A stretch of 64,000 bases of DNA from Zymoseptoria tritici IPO323. Taxonomy: Eukaryota > Ascomycota > Dothideomycetes > Mycosphaerellales > Mycosphaerellaceae. The stretch lies in contig NC_018218.1 of NCBI RefSeq assembly GCF_000219625.1, positions 1,240,001 to 1,304,000 of the forward strand, read 5' to 3'. Below the pieces are notes generated by a model that saw nothing but the letters and a program-made list of their open reading frames with translations, made no database searches and had not been told where the DNA came from. This document shows, one piece after another, positions 31,555 to 42,804 of this stretch; the first letter of the stretch is position 1; the number at the start of each line of letters is the position of its first letter. A program made the position numbers and the translations under genes.

Positions 31555-33540
31555 ATGAGCGCCTTCCACCCCAAACTCCACGCCGGCGGGCCCAGCGGCG
31601 TCGGCGGAGGCGGACCCAGTCTCTCCCAATGGACCGGTACCTCCAGCTCGCTCAGCGCCAGCATCGCGCTCGACCAAGATCCGAACCAGAGTCCCACACA
31701 CAACCCGAATCAGGGTCAGGTTCCTGCAGGGACGACGACAGTCGCGTATACCAATTTGGACGTCTTGTCGGGAAGGGTGTTGGTGAGGACGACGAAGAGT
31801 GCGGATATTGCTAGTATTGTCGTCAAGTTGGAGGGAGAGAGTCGGTCGAGGTTGATGACGCCGCCGGGACCGAATGGAGAGAGGAGTCGGGCGGTGGTGG
31901 AGTATCATAAGGTGTGTTCTCACTGGCATTGCATTCTCAAGGATGTGTTGTTTTTTCACCACAGACTTACATGGCTTTTAATCACAGATCCTCTACAAAA
32001 CCCAAACCGTTTTCCCACCAAGCTCCATCGGCCATCAACAAACCAACACCGCCGGCTCACCCACCTTTCCCTCCTCCTCGCGCCAATCCTACACCCTCCC
32101 CATCGGCACCCACGCCTACCCCTTCTCCTTCAAACTCCCCTTCAACAACTCCTGCAATGCCCACCAAAACGCCCACGTCCCCGTCATGGTCGGCATGGAC
32201 GTCGCCATGCCCGCATCTCAACACGTCAAACGTACTCTTCCACCCACCCTCAGCGGATTCCCGGGTGAAGCGGAAATCCGATATTTCGTCAAAGTCACCG
32301 TCGTGCGGCAGTCGTTGTTCAAGGAGAACCCGAGGGCATATGCGCCGTTCAATTTCTTTCCCATCGAACCTCCCAGGCCGAGGAGTTCAGGTTCGGAAAC
32401 TTATGCAAGGCAGAGACATGCGTTTACTGCGTTTCCTTCAGGGGAGCCGGTCTCCGCTTCGAGGGAGAAGATGCGCCATCTGTTCAGCTCAGGTGGTGAT
32501 TCGAAGTCTCCTCCCAGTCCCACCGCTGTGCAGTCGGACCACCCAGCCCCGGCCATCAGCCTTGACGCTCGACTCCCCGAACCGGCCATCTTGACCTGCA
32601 GCCAATCCATCCCGCTCCGCCTCCTCATCAAGCGACTCAACACCTCCACCGATCCAATCCACCTGACCTCCTTACAAATCTCCCTCATCGGCCACACCAA
32701 AATCCGCGCGCACGAAGTCTTTCGCACGGAAAGCCAGTCGTGGATCGTGATGAGCAAGAGTAATCTCGACATTCCCTTGCTGGAGACAGCAGCAGGAGGA
32801 GGAGGAGGGGAAGGACAGGAATGCGTGGTGGATGAGAATTTGTGGAAGGGCTGTGGACTGCCGAATACGGTCGCGCCGGGCTTTGTGACGTGTAATATTC
32901 AGAGGTTTTATCAGATTGATGTGAGGGTGGGGTTGGCGTATCGAGGGAGGGGGAAGGAAAAGGTACGCTTTGCGTGGACTACGATGGGGAGGATGGGTGG
33001 GGGTGGTGATGGTATTGTACGCGGCGAGCTTGAGATGGAGGACGATGCACACGCAGAGGCTCCACCCTTTGCAACACTTGCCCGCATCCGATCATACCCT
33101 CCACCACCACCGCAACTCCCTCTGTGGTCCTCCAGAGAGACTTTCGCAAGACGATCAGCTGACATCTCCACTAGCCACAAACCATCATCCTCCCCCTCCG
33201 CCTCGACGCCCAAGTCTTCTCCGGCATCGCACCTCCCCCCGAAGTCCTCGCTCGCATGGCCGCCGCGTCAGCCACCCCTGCCACCAACCCCATCAACGCG
33301 AAACTTCGAGCCGAAGGCCGTCAAGACCCGGACTTTGGAGCGAATACTGTTCCTTACACGCCTGTTGAAGGGATGGGTGGAGGAGAGGAGTTGGGAGAGG
33401 CCCCGCCGCCGAGTTATGAGGATGCGATTGCGGAGGATGCGGCCCCGGTGAGGGCGCCGAGACCGGTTTATGTGCCGCCGGTGGCGGTGGAGGATCGGGT
33501 TTTGGGTGGAGGTGGGGATGAGAAGAAGGGGTGGCATTGA
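31555..33540 (+). CDS. Alpha-arrestin (PPxY), three exons
   Basis: Three exons: 31555-31911, 31988-32962 and 33175-33540, giving 565 residues. The first intron is 76 nt. The second is 212 nt, long for this window, and was placed by a GTACGC donor, a CAGCTGAC branch and a CTAG acceptor because the arrestin strand resumes exactly there (GKEK then PQTIILPLRLDAQVFSG). The N-terminal domain shows LSGRVLVRTTKSADIASIVV and HKILYKTQTVFPP; THAYPFSFKLPFNN and IRYFVKVTVVR also fit. The C-terminal domain has ILTCSQSIPLRLLIKRLN. The tail holds PPPSYEDAI, a PPxY motif. It should act as a ubiquitin-ligase adaptor for plasma-membrane proteins. The cargo is unknown. Confidence 0.85.
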
Positions 33541-33689
33541 AGTTGAGTGGGCACAGCTGGGCTTGGACGATGATGATGATGGGTATGGTTATGGATGGAG
33601 AGGTACGAGTAATGAGATAGATGTTTGCATAATACCAGCGAAGTGATAGTGTGACGGTCTTCCGCCAGCATGACCGGCGTAACGATACC

Positions 33690-34431
33690 TCACTTCTGCG
33701 CCCCGCTCCAAAGCCTCACCAGCGGCCCACCTCTCCCATAAACCGGGTCAAATGCCGGCACAGGCACTCCCTCGGTCTTCGCAGTAATCTCCTTCGTCGT
33801 ATCCGGATCGGCCTTGCAGAAATTATTGTCCCACTTCGGAGAGCCCTACATTCGCCACATGCGCTTGTCAGCGAGCCCATTCCGGGCCAGGAGACATGGA
33901 TGGGAGAGGACTGACTTTGGGGTAAACTCCGACATACTCGTAGTCGGGACTGCTCGCTACATTCCGGTGCGCGACTCCCGCGGCGTGAACGGCGATGTCG
34001 CCGGCCGAGAGGCTGAATGTCACGCCTGGAGAGGTGGAAGGGGAGTCGAGGGGTCCTACGCCGTAGAGACTTCCGCGATTTTGATAGTCAGTGGAACGGC
34101 ACATTGACTTGTTGTTCAGCGTATGAGGTACTAGACATGATCTGATCAGCTCGTTATCGAAGCTAACGGTTCGAAGGGCGAACGCTCTCACCCATTCTGT
34201 CTCGCCACTTAGCACAGCATAGCACTCATGCGTGTTTGAGTGGAAATGTGCGGTCGGGTAGTGCTTGAACACGCCGCCTCTGTGCCATTCGTTCTGAGCG
34301 AAGAATTCGGTGATGGAGTCGACGGTTATGGGTGAGGGGAGGACGTTGCGGTATACGAGGACCGGGAGGGTGGAGTTTGGGCAGTGGGGGGTTGGTGTGG
34401 TGTGGTAGATTTCTGGGTCTTGGTGTGGCAT
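33690..34431 (-). CDS. Cupin-domain protein (YjlB-like)
   Basis: Predicted exons 34431-34192, 34107-33916 and 33845-33690, giving 195 residues. The second intron (70 nt) is well supported. The first (84 nt, GTGAGA donor, AACAAG acceptor) is less certain. The frame stays open through it, so it may be retained, giving 223 residues. The cupin barrel shows LPVLVYRNVL, then HFHSNTHECYAVLSGE with the metal-binding His and Glu, and GDIAVHAAGVAHRNV with the second-half His. SPDYEYVGVYPK closes the barrel. This matches small cupins related to bacterial YjlB, whose substrate is not established. No signal peptide is seen, so it is probably cytosolic. Confidence 0.8.
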
Positions 34432-35186
34432 GTTTGCTTTCTTTGTTCCTTGAACTGTGTGCGTGCTGTCCGGTACTGTGGGGCTGCTTTGATCGATATG
34501 TACAGGGTGTGAAGTTGTTGTATCGAGAGAAGGTTGAGAGAAGGTTGCTTGGAGTCGGATATGGTACTGGAGCTTGAGCTTCCCCACTTGAGGTGATGCG
34601 TGGCTGATGAGGTATGGAGTGAACGTCTGACTGCGATATTTGGGACATTTAAATCCCGTGAAGCTAGATGTGTTCGATGCGGGAACGACGAAGAAGTTGT
34701 AAATGCTCATCACGCTCGATGCCGGCTTCCCATGTTCTCACAGTTTTTGACATGCCACGCTTCTGGGTCGAAACGGCGTTCATGCTTCGTAAATAGCAGT
34801 AGACTGCTTGTCGATCGTGCGTTTCAAGCGACATGATCTTGGAGTTCTGTTCAGGTGGGTGTGGCATGCTGTGAATCCGGTACCCAAGTCAGGGCTCGAG
34901 ATATAATCGGCGCTTTCCCATACGCTAGTTCAACTTAGGCTTCTGGAAGTGAATCTTGGGAGACCCATGGAATTGAAAACCCACGTTGCCAATGCCAATG
35001 CCAGTCTTGAAAATCTGGCAGGCCGCTCCTTTTATTTGGTTTCGTCCTGCGTCAGTTTCTTCTTCTTCCCTACACAGACAAACATCTGCCAAATCTTACC
35101 AAAACCATCAGCTCCTCGGCGAACAAACACCTTCCCACTTCGATAAGCCGTAAAAGCTTTTCAAGAACCACCATCAGACCGAGACA
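34432..35186. other. Divergent intergenic region
   Basis: About 750 bp between the divergent cupin and 2EXR-like genes. A CTTCTTCTTC tract lies near 35059-35070. No gene is supported. Confidence 0.5.
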
Positions 35187-36151
35187 ATGACGGAGATCAA
35201 CCCACAGACGGAATCGCCGTTCTTCAAGATCTCAGGAGAGTTGCGTAATCATATTTATGAGCTTGTTTTCAGCGTGGAAAAGCCAGAAATCGAAGCCGGC
35301 ATCATACTCCGGAAGGACACAATGGTCGATGCCCCTGATCAGATCGCAAGCTCGCAGGTATGGATGATTGTACCGCTGGAGAATCATGTCGCTGACCATC
35401 GAAGCAGACCCTGAACCCCAAATTCGAACGATTCGTGCTCGACGGCGAAGTCAAGCCAAGCGTAAGTCGCTGTGATTCGATCCCCCTGAATTCTCCATAC
35501 TGATCCGAATCCTCACTACAGGTGCTTTCCCTCCTCCAGACGTGCCGCTGGGTCAACCGCGAGGCAGAGTCGATCTTCTACGTAATCAACAAATTCCAGA
35601 TGAGGTCGCCGGAGCACTTCGAGGACATCACAAAGGACGTCGGCATAGAGCACCGCGTCTCCCAGATCCGGTCCATCACACTGATGCACACCAACGATTG
35701 CCGCAGCCGGTACAACCTCGATCACCTGCCGAATTTGAAGACTTTCCGCCTACAGCTTGACATCCATGACCATGTTATCAAGTGGTGGGATGTGACCAAG
35801 CCGTGTGTTCGCGCGATTCTGGCAGAACTTCCTCTTGAGACAAAAGTTGAGCTTGTGCCGGTGATGACATGGCATAGGCTTATCGACCGCCGTCGGATTG
35901 ATTTGAGCCACGAGGCTTATGGGATCAAGATGGTAGGCGAGTTCGCAGAGGAGGCGCAAAATCTCATGAAGGCGCGGTTGGAGAAGGGGTGCAAGCAAGC
36001 GCCGGCTGGGCCGGATGGCCAGAGCACTCCAGGCTGGCATTTCGCAATGCTCGTACTATCAGCAATGCCGCCCCGGCCGCTTCTCAGGCGGTTGGAGATG
36101 ATACCGTTCTTCGGCTTCAAAGCATACTGCAAGTCTTCCAGTCAGTGGTGA
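35187..36151 (+). CDS. 2EXR/F-box-like fungal protein
   Basis: Three exons: 35187-35357, 35408-35461 and 35522-36151, giving 284 residues. The introns (50 and 60 nt) are consensus GT-AG. The N-terminus reads SPFFKISGELRNHIYELVFS, a form of the FFxLPxELRNxIYExV motif that starts a large family of fungal proteins annotated as 2EXR or F-box-like. A second family motif is VLSLLQTCRWVNREAESIFY. The rest, including an IRSITLMHTN strand, is alpha/beta with no catalytic motif. The role of the family is not established; protein-interaction or ubiquitin-adaptor roles are suspected only by similarity to F-boxes. Confidence 0.8.
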
Positions 36152-36350
36152 TGCTGGGCCAACGGGGCCAGTGTGGGAAGGGCCGAAAGGACTGGCCTGC
36201 TGGGGGTGAGGGAGGACCTGCACGGGCCAAGATAGAACAATGGAATCTGACAGCCAGTAGGGCATCTGTATTGAGCGTATTGAACATTTAGCAGATCCGT
36301 TCCTGAAGATCCGAAGGAGTTTCTCTCTTGCGGGTGACCAGCGTGCATCC

Positions 36351-37424
36351 CTACAATTGACCCTTCTTCTGCATCCTCCTCTTTTTGACCTCGAATCCAC
36401 CTCCAGCACCATCGCCTCTAGGTCCATCTTCTGTCGCTCGTCTCTTTCTGCTCTTGTCCAGCTGACTGTCCTTGCCCTTCCTCCTGGTCAAGTCGCCGAT
36501 GCGGTCCAGGTTCACACCCAGACCTCGCCATTCCTCTCCACCGAAGCCACCATCCGAAGGCTTGCCCAGTCCTTTTCTCGCTCGCTCTTTCTTCGACATG
36601 ACTGGCAGACGGACGAGGTTCGTCTCTTCGTAGTCTCTCCTCTCTGCTTCTTCGCGCAAGTTCCGTGCGGATTTGGTCTGTCGTCCGCCTGAAGCCAGGT
36701 TGCTGCCTATGCTGGGCTCAGCGAGTGGAGCGGTTGATAGTTCAGTCGAGACGTATTCGTCAAGAGTGGCCGATCGGTGAGGTTTGCGCTCGGCTTTGGG
36801 TTCGCGGCGCTCGGTGGTGGGCATGGAGGTTGCAGAGACGCGAGGCGGGCGGTAGACACCATCAGAGGAGGCAGTAGACTTGTTGCCACGAGTGGTGTCG
36901 GCTTCAGCAGTTTGCGATTGGATCGTCTTGAGGTTGGGTTGGTAGGCGGTCATATCGGCGCCCAGCTCGGCATCGCTGTCGCTGTCGCTGTCCTCCGACT
37001 CGTCGTCCTTGTTGCTAGCTTTGGCCATTGCAAGAGCACCTTGCTTTGCCTTGTGCGCCGCAGCTCGCTCTTGGTCCTCTGCCGCCTTCACAACCCGGTC
37101 GACCTGGTATTTGAGCTTCAATTCAAGCGGCTTCACACCTCTTTCCAAGTAGACTCTATGCTCGACCAGCTTTTTGGTGATGTCCTCACTGAGCTTCTGA
37201 GTCTCCTCAGCCTTGTCGCCATTTTTGATGCTTCGAATGACGTTCAAATTGCGCAGCGCAAGAGCTTGAAGGTAGGCGAGGAAGATCTCATTCTTCGTGT
37301 CGAAGAGGGTATTGCCATTTTCTGGGAGAAGGAATGTCTCGGCGGTGGGTAGACCTTGTATCGCAGATTCAGTCGCAGATGTGAAGTTGGCAAGCACTTC
37401 AGGGAGCGCCGTTGCGGTGGCCAT
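36351..37424 (-). CDS. lcp5: Lcp5/neuroguidin-like U3 snoRNP protein
   Basis: A single exon of 357 residues from ATG 37424. The frame extends six codons further but only to TTG. The first 140 residues are helical and include FLAYLQALALRNLNVI and KLVEHRVYLERGVKPLELKLKYQVDRVVKAA, the core of the Sas10/Utp3/C1D family. A long acidic Asp/Ser segment and a disordered middle with VYRPPRVSAT follow. VMSKKERARKGL then leads to a very basic tail ending RKRRATEDGP...KKRRMQKKGQL, likely a nucleolar signal. Yeast Lcp5 belongs to the U3 snoRNP and is needed for 18S rRNA maturation. The gene is convergent with the 2EXR gene, 199 bp away. Confidence 0.88.
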   Translation of the reverse strand: MATATALPEVLANFTSATESAIQGLPTAETFLLPENGNTLFDTKNEIFLAYLQALALRNLNVIRSIKNGDKAEETQKLSEDITKKLVEHRVYLERGVKPLELKLKYQVDRVVKAAEDQERAAAHKAKQGALAMAKASNKDDESEDSDSDSDAELGADMTAYQPNLKTIQSQTAEADTTRGNKSTASSDGVYRPPRVSATSMPTTERREPKAERKPHRSATLDEYVSTELSTAPLAEPSIGSNLASGGRQTKSARNLREEAERRDYEETNLVRLPVMSKKERARKGLGKPSDGGFGGEEWRGLGVNLDRIGDLTRRKGKDSQLDKSRKRRATEDGPRGDGAGGGFEVKKRRMQKKGQL

Positions 37425-38401
37425 GTTGGTTGATGTATTCAATCAAGTTCGAGGGCTCAGACTACGAAATTTTGGCGTCGTTCGTCTAGATCTAGGTGCT
37501 GCAACCATTCAGCCGAAGTGTGTCCGACGACTTCCAAGCATCCTCGCGACCTCCACCTACTTCGATATGCATTGCATTTTTCTAGAACAATGCCCTAATG
37601 CGACACTATCGATCACTCACGCGCTGCGGAGTTCGCACGCTTCTTGGCTTCGAGCGGCTAGCATAATTTGCGTTCATTCAACCATGAGCCAGGCCACTAT
37701 GCAGCGAGAGGCCCGTCAGCAACCTCATGTCGAGAGCAATGCCTCGCGTGAAGCGCACATCGCACGCAATGACCGACGACGTCACTCCTTGACCGCAGGA
37801 CACACTGAAGCATAATCAAGCACGTCCAACGAACGTTCTTCGAAACGAAGCTGGTCTACAGCCTCGCATTGGCCGTTCCGAAGCACGCGAGGTCACCCTA
37901 CTCTTAGCGTAATCAAGCACAACTTCCAAGGACCGCCGGCGATATGCGAGAGCCTTCCGGTTGGCACAGTCGCTCTACGATGCGTGCAAGATACCATAGC
38001 AAGTGGCAAGCACGTGAGGTAAAAGTGGAATCCCAGCTTGGCCTTCTTCGAATTCACTTGGCACCTGCCTCATTCAACCAAGCTTCGTTCCTTCTGCAAC
38101 GCTCCATTGAACGATATCACTTGGCATGGTGCATCACTCCCTCTTTTGGACCCCTTCCTGGCCCCGTTACATCTGTTGCACCGCAGAGGTCGTACAACCT
38201 TGGAAGCTCGTTCGCTGGGTTCGACGTCGTCTCGCATGATTTGGCTCCGACGCAGGGACGGCCAAGATGCTTTCGCCTGGAAAGAGGCGAGAGGAGCTGC
38301 GGGGACGGGGAGGGATGCGAGAATAAATAGGCGATGTTGCCCATATTCCTGCCATCAAGGTGTTTTTAGTTCACTCTCAACCACTTCACTTCATTATCAA
38401 G
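37425..38401. promoter_or_regulatory. Divergent region upstream of Lcp5-like and M28 genes
   Basis: About 980 bp. The word TAATCAAGCAC occurs at two places about 100 bp apart (37815-37825 and 37910-37920). A TATA-like ATAAATA is listed separately. No gene is supported. Confidence 0.4.
38323..38329 (+). promoter_or_regulatory. TATA-like element for the M28 peptidase gene
   Basis: ATAAATA about 73 bp upstream of the ATG at 38402, a typical position for a regulated secreted-enzyme gene. It is the only such match in the immediate upstream region. Confidence 0.35.
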
Positions 38402-40116
38402 ATGGTCCGCACCTCTCTCTTCGCGGCATTGGCCGCTGCTGCCGTCGTGGGAGCTACCAACGTTGATGGACCTATTGAAATCCTCGAGGTCCGCCAAGAT
38501 GCCCGCATCGCAACACCGCCCAGTGGGCCACCGAAGGGCAAGGGGCCAGGCAAGGGCAAGGGCCGTAAGCAATGAGTTTTGCGAGCGTTCGAAGAAATCA
38601 CGTACTGATATGCAGAACAGCAAAAGGTCCGCCAGGTTACCCAGGTGGACCTCCCAAGGGACCGCCCAAACGCCCTGTCAACTCCAAAGCCCTTCAGCTT
38701 GCCATTCGGGAGAGTGAGCTCGCGAAAAAGGCCCGGGAGTTGGAACGCGCCGCATACAGCACGCCTCAACGCAACCGTGTTTTCAGCTCGGAGGGCCATA
38801 CCAAAACCCTTGATATGATCACTGGCTACCTGGACACCGTTGACGACTACTACACATACGAGGTGCAAGAATTCCAAGCACTCTACTCGCAAGCCAGTGG
38901 CAATCTCACTGTTGAGGGAACGGCTTACGAGCCCACGATCTACCAGTACTCCACCTCGGGCGAAGTCACCGCCCCTATCGTCGTGGTCAACAACCTGGGC
39001 TGTGAGGCTGGTGATTACCCGGCCGAGGTCAGTGGAAACATTGCCTTGATCTCTCGTGGTACATGTCCGTTTGGTGACAAATCTGCTCTGGCCAACCAAG
39101 CCGGCGCTGCTGCTGCCATAATCTACAACAACATTGCCGGCCCTGTATCGGGAGGAACACTGGGCCCAACCAACCCGAATGGACTTTATGTACCCACTGT
39201 TGGCATCTCGCAAGATGAAGGTCTCGCTTTGGTCCAACTTGCCAACGCCGGCGAGCCCGTAGGTGAACTACAAGTCGACTCTGTCATCGAAAACCGCACC
39301 ACCTACAATATCATCGCCCAGACTATTGGCGGTGACCAGAACAACGTCCTTGCTGTGGGAGCTCACTCCGACTCCGTCTTTGCCGGTCCGGGGATCAACG
39401 ATGACGGATCTGGGACGATCGGAATCCTCGAGACTGCTCTCCAGCTCGCCAAGTTCAAGACCAACAACGCCGTCCGCTTCTGCTTCTGGTCAGCCGAGGA
39501 GTTCGGTCTGTTGGGCTCCACCTACTACACTCAGACTTTGAGCGCTGAAGAGGCCGAGAAGATTAAGCTGTATCTCAACTATGACATGATTGCCTCGCCC
39601 AACTATGTCATCGCTCTGTACGACGGCGATGGAAGCGCGTTCAACCTGACCGGCCCCCCTGGAAGCGCCGAAGCTGAGCAGTTCTTGGCCTCTTACTTTG
39701 CCGATCTCAACATTCCCACCACAGAGACCGACTTCGATGGCCGCAGTGACTATGGTCCTTTCTTGGACATCGGCATCCCTGCGGGAGGCATCTTCACGGG
39801 TGCAGAAGAGCTGAAAACGGTCGAGGAGGCTGCTCTGTTCGGTGGCGAGGCCGGTGTGGCATACGACGTCAACTACCACCAGGTCGGCGACAACTATGAC
39901 AACCTCAACTTTGAGGCTTTCACCATCAACTCCAAGGCCATTGCCGCCTCCGTGGCTCACTACTCTACCAGCTTCAAGACTCTGCCGCCTCGCGATCGTG
40001 GATACGAGATCAAGGCTCGCAGCGCACAGCACAGCCACCCGCATGCCAGGTCTCTGAGGGCGAAGAACATCCACGCGAAACACGACTGTGGTGCCGCGCC
40101 GAAGGAGACAATCTAG
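38402..40116 (+). CDS. Secreted M28 aminopeptidase with PA domain
   Basis: Two exons, 38402-38564 and 38621-40116, are joined by a 56-nt intron, giving 552 residues. A signal peptide (MVRTSLFAALAAAAVVGA) is followed by a collagen-like Gly/Pro/Lys linker of about 35 residues with units such as GPPKGKG and GPPKGPP. The splice junction lies inside it. A PA domain follows, with GNIALISRGTCPFGDKSALANQAGAAAAI. The M28 catalytic part has GAHSDSVFAGPGINDDGSG, with His and Asp zinc ligands. SAEEFGLLGS holds the catalytic and ligand Glu residues, and NYDMIASPNY and YHQVGDNYDN complete the site. It should act outside the cell, removing N-terminal residues from peptides. The Gly/Pro/Lys linker is not usual for the family. 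Confidence 0.92.
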
Positions 40117-40736
40117 AGCTGGAGTGAAAGACGATGAGGAGCAGGTCGAGAACATGATCAACAAACTCATGTCTACAGTAGCAGACACAGAACTAGATCA
40201 GAATTGAAAGTGATTTGAGACAAATCCAGCAATGTACCCAACTCGTGTAGATTCAACACAGCTGTGCCACTGAGACGTCTGCTGCCGCAGCGACACATTT
40301 CATCTTCTATCAATTGCGACTGCGAAGAAAGAAGGGACACGAGCTGAGGGACTATAACGAAACTAGTTTGTAAAACGCGTGAGTAGGCAGATAGCCTGGC
40401 GAGAACAACATCATTCGAACGAGTAGTCTTGTACGCATGCACGACAGCTGTCTACACATTCCATCAAAAGAATCGTCATACATGATGCGCAGCGCTGCCT
40501 TGAGAACATCTACCCATCAGCCTCCTGGCCATCAATATACACCACTCGCCATCCATAATTCACCGCCGTAGCAGTGATACGCACAAGCTTAAAGAGAGAA
40601 CAACCACCAACGCCCCGAGCGCCAGACTTGGTGCTCGCCGACCGTCTTCCGAAAACGCCAAAGCCCACCGTCCATACAATGCATCGAAACCGACAAAAAG
40701 CAAGCCGAAGATCAGAATCACGCACAAAACCGACTT
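40117..40736. other. Convergent intergenic region
   Basis: About 620 bp between the 3' ends of the M28 and NOP58 genes. A frame of 89 codons on the minus strand is not convincing. Confidence 0.5.
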
Positions 40737-42519
40737 CTATGCCTTGCTCTTCTGCTTCTTCGACTTCTTCGGCTCGGCGCTGTCGCCATCATCGTTCTTT
40801 CGCTTCTTGCTCTCTTTTGCGGCCTTCTTGGCTTCCTTCTCTGCTTTGCGTGCGGCTTTGGCGGCTTTTCGTGCGTGCTTCTCCTCTTTTGTCTCTTTTG
40901 TCTTCAACTTGTCTTCCTTCTTGGAGGATTTGGTCGATCCATTGAGCATTGTGGTGTCGTCGACATCGTCTTCGCTGTCTTCATCAGAGTCTTCAGCGGC
41001 ACCTCCCTTTGCGGGGACTTCTTCTACAAGCTTGCGCTTCTTGCTGGATGAAGGCGCATCACCGTTGGTAAGCGCGGGCGCTGGTGCGTTCTCCGCGAGA
41101 CCATCGGCGTCTGGATTGTACTTTCTTGCCTCCTTGATCTCCCACTTGGGTGGTTGTTGCTGTCCGCCTGGGCCAATGGCAACGTTGTTCATCTTGATCG
41201 GCTTGCCCTCCAATGCTCTTAACCTCCTCTCAACCATGAGACGGCCAGAGTTTCCGACGCTCGACTTCTCCTCCTCTGTTGGCTCTTCCTCCACGCCTTT
41301 ACCACCTTGTGCCCAATCGCTGAGCGCATCGACACGGATACCGAGGGTCGCCTTGGTCGCGAGCATACGCGCAATTTTGCCCTTGTTCTTGCCAGAGGCT
41401 TGTCCGATAAGGCTGGCGTGGTAAATCAAACCGTACTTGGGCGTATCGTGCTTGGTCTTCAATGCGCGGAACAGCGCCTTCTCAGCACCGAGGATTTGAA
41501 CAGTGGAGGCTGGAGACTTGGCCAAGCTCATCAAAGAGCCTGCGTGTGCGATAAGACGAGCGCCGACCAGGTCACCGACCAATGCTGTGAGGTTTGGTGC
41601 GATTGCCTGCATGCGAGCGGAAAGGTAGGATGAGAGCTGTTGGCGGTACTCGGTGAAGCCAGCGACTTGTTCGGCCAGGGCCTGAATGTTCTCCAAATCC
41701 TCATCGGTGATCTCAGTACCCATGGATACCTCAGCAGCAGCCTTGACAGCACCCTCGATCTCCTCGGGAAGGATGTCTGAAAGGTCGGTGTTGCCGGCGT
41801 TTGTTCGCATGCCCATTGAAAGAATAACGCGAGAGTATGCCAAGTTGTCGTTGATAATGCGCGCCATCTCAGGGAAATGCCATCCGTACCACTCCTTGAC
41901 TCTCATTGCGTATGTGTTCAGCTCTTTGTCCAGATCGTCAAGCAGGGCAATCGCTTGAATGATCATGGTATCCACCTTGTCCGGAGAAAACTTCAGCTTG
42001 TGTCGGGACAAGCTGTGAGAGAGACCGAGCGACATCGTGCTAAGATCTTCCGGCATGAGGCCAGGAATCAAGGACGGAAGGTGCTCTTTGATAGCACGGA
42101 ACAAGTCTTGCGTGGTGGAGTCGGAAATCGGCGAGATCTGAAGACCGGGGAGTTTGGTGATGGCATTGCCGAGTTTCGGGTCGGCGACAGCGAGCGAGAT
42201 TTTCTTCTCGTCCTTGATGTTTCCGAGCATATTGGCGAGTGTTGGTGTGACCTGATATTGGATGCGTTAACAAACTTTTGTGCTGCTAGGAAACTCTTCC
42301 AATGCAGCAACGCACCTTTCCCTCCGTCAACGCCGCAGCCTCCTCCAGCGCTGAAGCAGCACTCTCAAACTTGTGGAACTGCTTCATCTTGAGGAGACTG
42401 CAGACGCCCTCGGCCGTCTCGGCCTCCTTCGCCAAATCATCCCGCTTCAGCAATTTCTTGTCCTTGGCCTTGAGCAGCGCATATCCAGCCGACGTCTCGG
42501 TAAGGATGAAGAGCGTCAT
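40737..42519 (-). CDS. nop58: Nucleolar protein Nop58 (box C/D snoRNP)
   Basis: Two exons, 42519-42316 and 42251-40737, flank a 64-nt intron with a GTTAAC branch. The predicted protein has 572 residues. Domains in order are the NOP5 N-terminal domain ([20 protein letters not shown]), the coiled-coil/NOSIC region with [13 protein letters not shown], and the Nop domain with [36 protein letters not shown]. The tail is rich in KKE/D-type clusters and lysine. Nop58 pairs with Nop56 and fibrillarin in box C/D snoRNPs that 2'-O-methylate rRNA. The gene is divergent from the Arp10-like gene across 285 bp, so the promoters are shared or adjacent. Confidence 0.97.
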
Positions 42520-42804
42520 CCTGGGCGGGTAGTGCTGCTATATCGCAGCAATGAGATAATGCTGCCGGAAAAGGATCGGAGAGGGTATCGGTAGGGCGGT
42601 GATAGAGGTAGATGGATAAAGTCTTCGTTCCGGGCTTGAAGCTCATGAAAAAGTGAAAAGCTCGGTCGCGCGCTAAGGCGATCCTGCCAAGGCTTTTGAG
42701 CTTCTACATCGCCGGTGATAGATAGATGTGAACGAGCTCGATACAACCATGTAGACCTCTTCGAAACCCGCGAGTGGAACAACAATCTGGAGGAAGGAGC
42801 CATC

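Noticed and set aside
36777..37352. 191-codon + strand frame opposite the Lcp5-like gene
   Set aside because: Antisense; the minus-strand protein has recognisable family sequence and nucleolar-type basic tail.
38117..39237. 283-codon minus-strand frame overlapping the M28 peptidase
   Set aside because: Antisense to a well-supported secreted peptidase gene.
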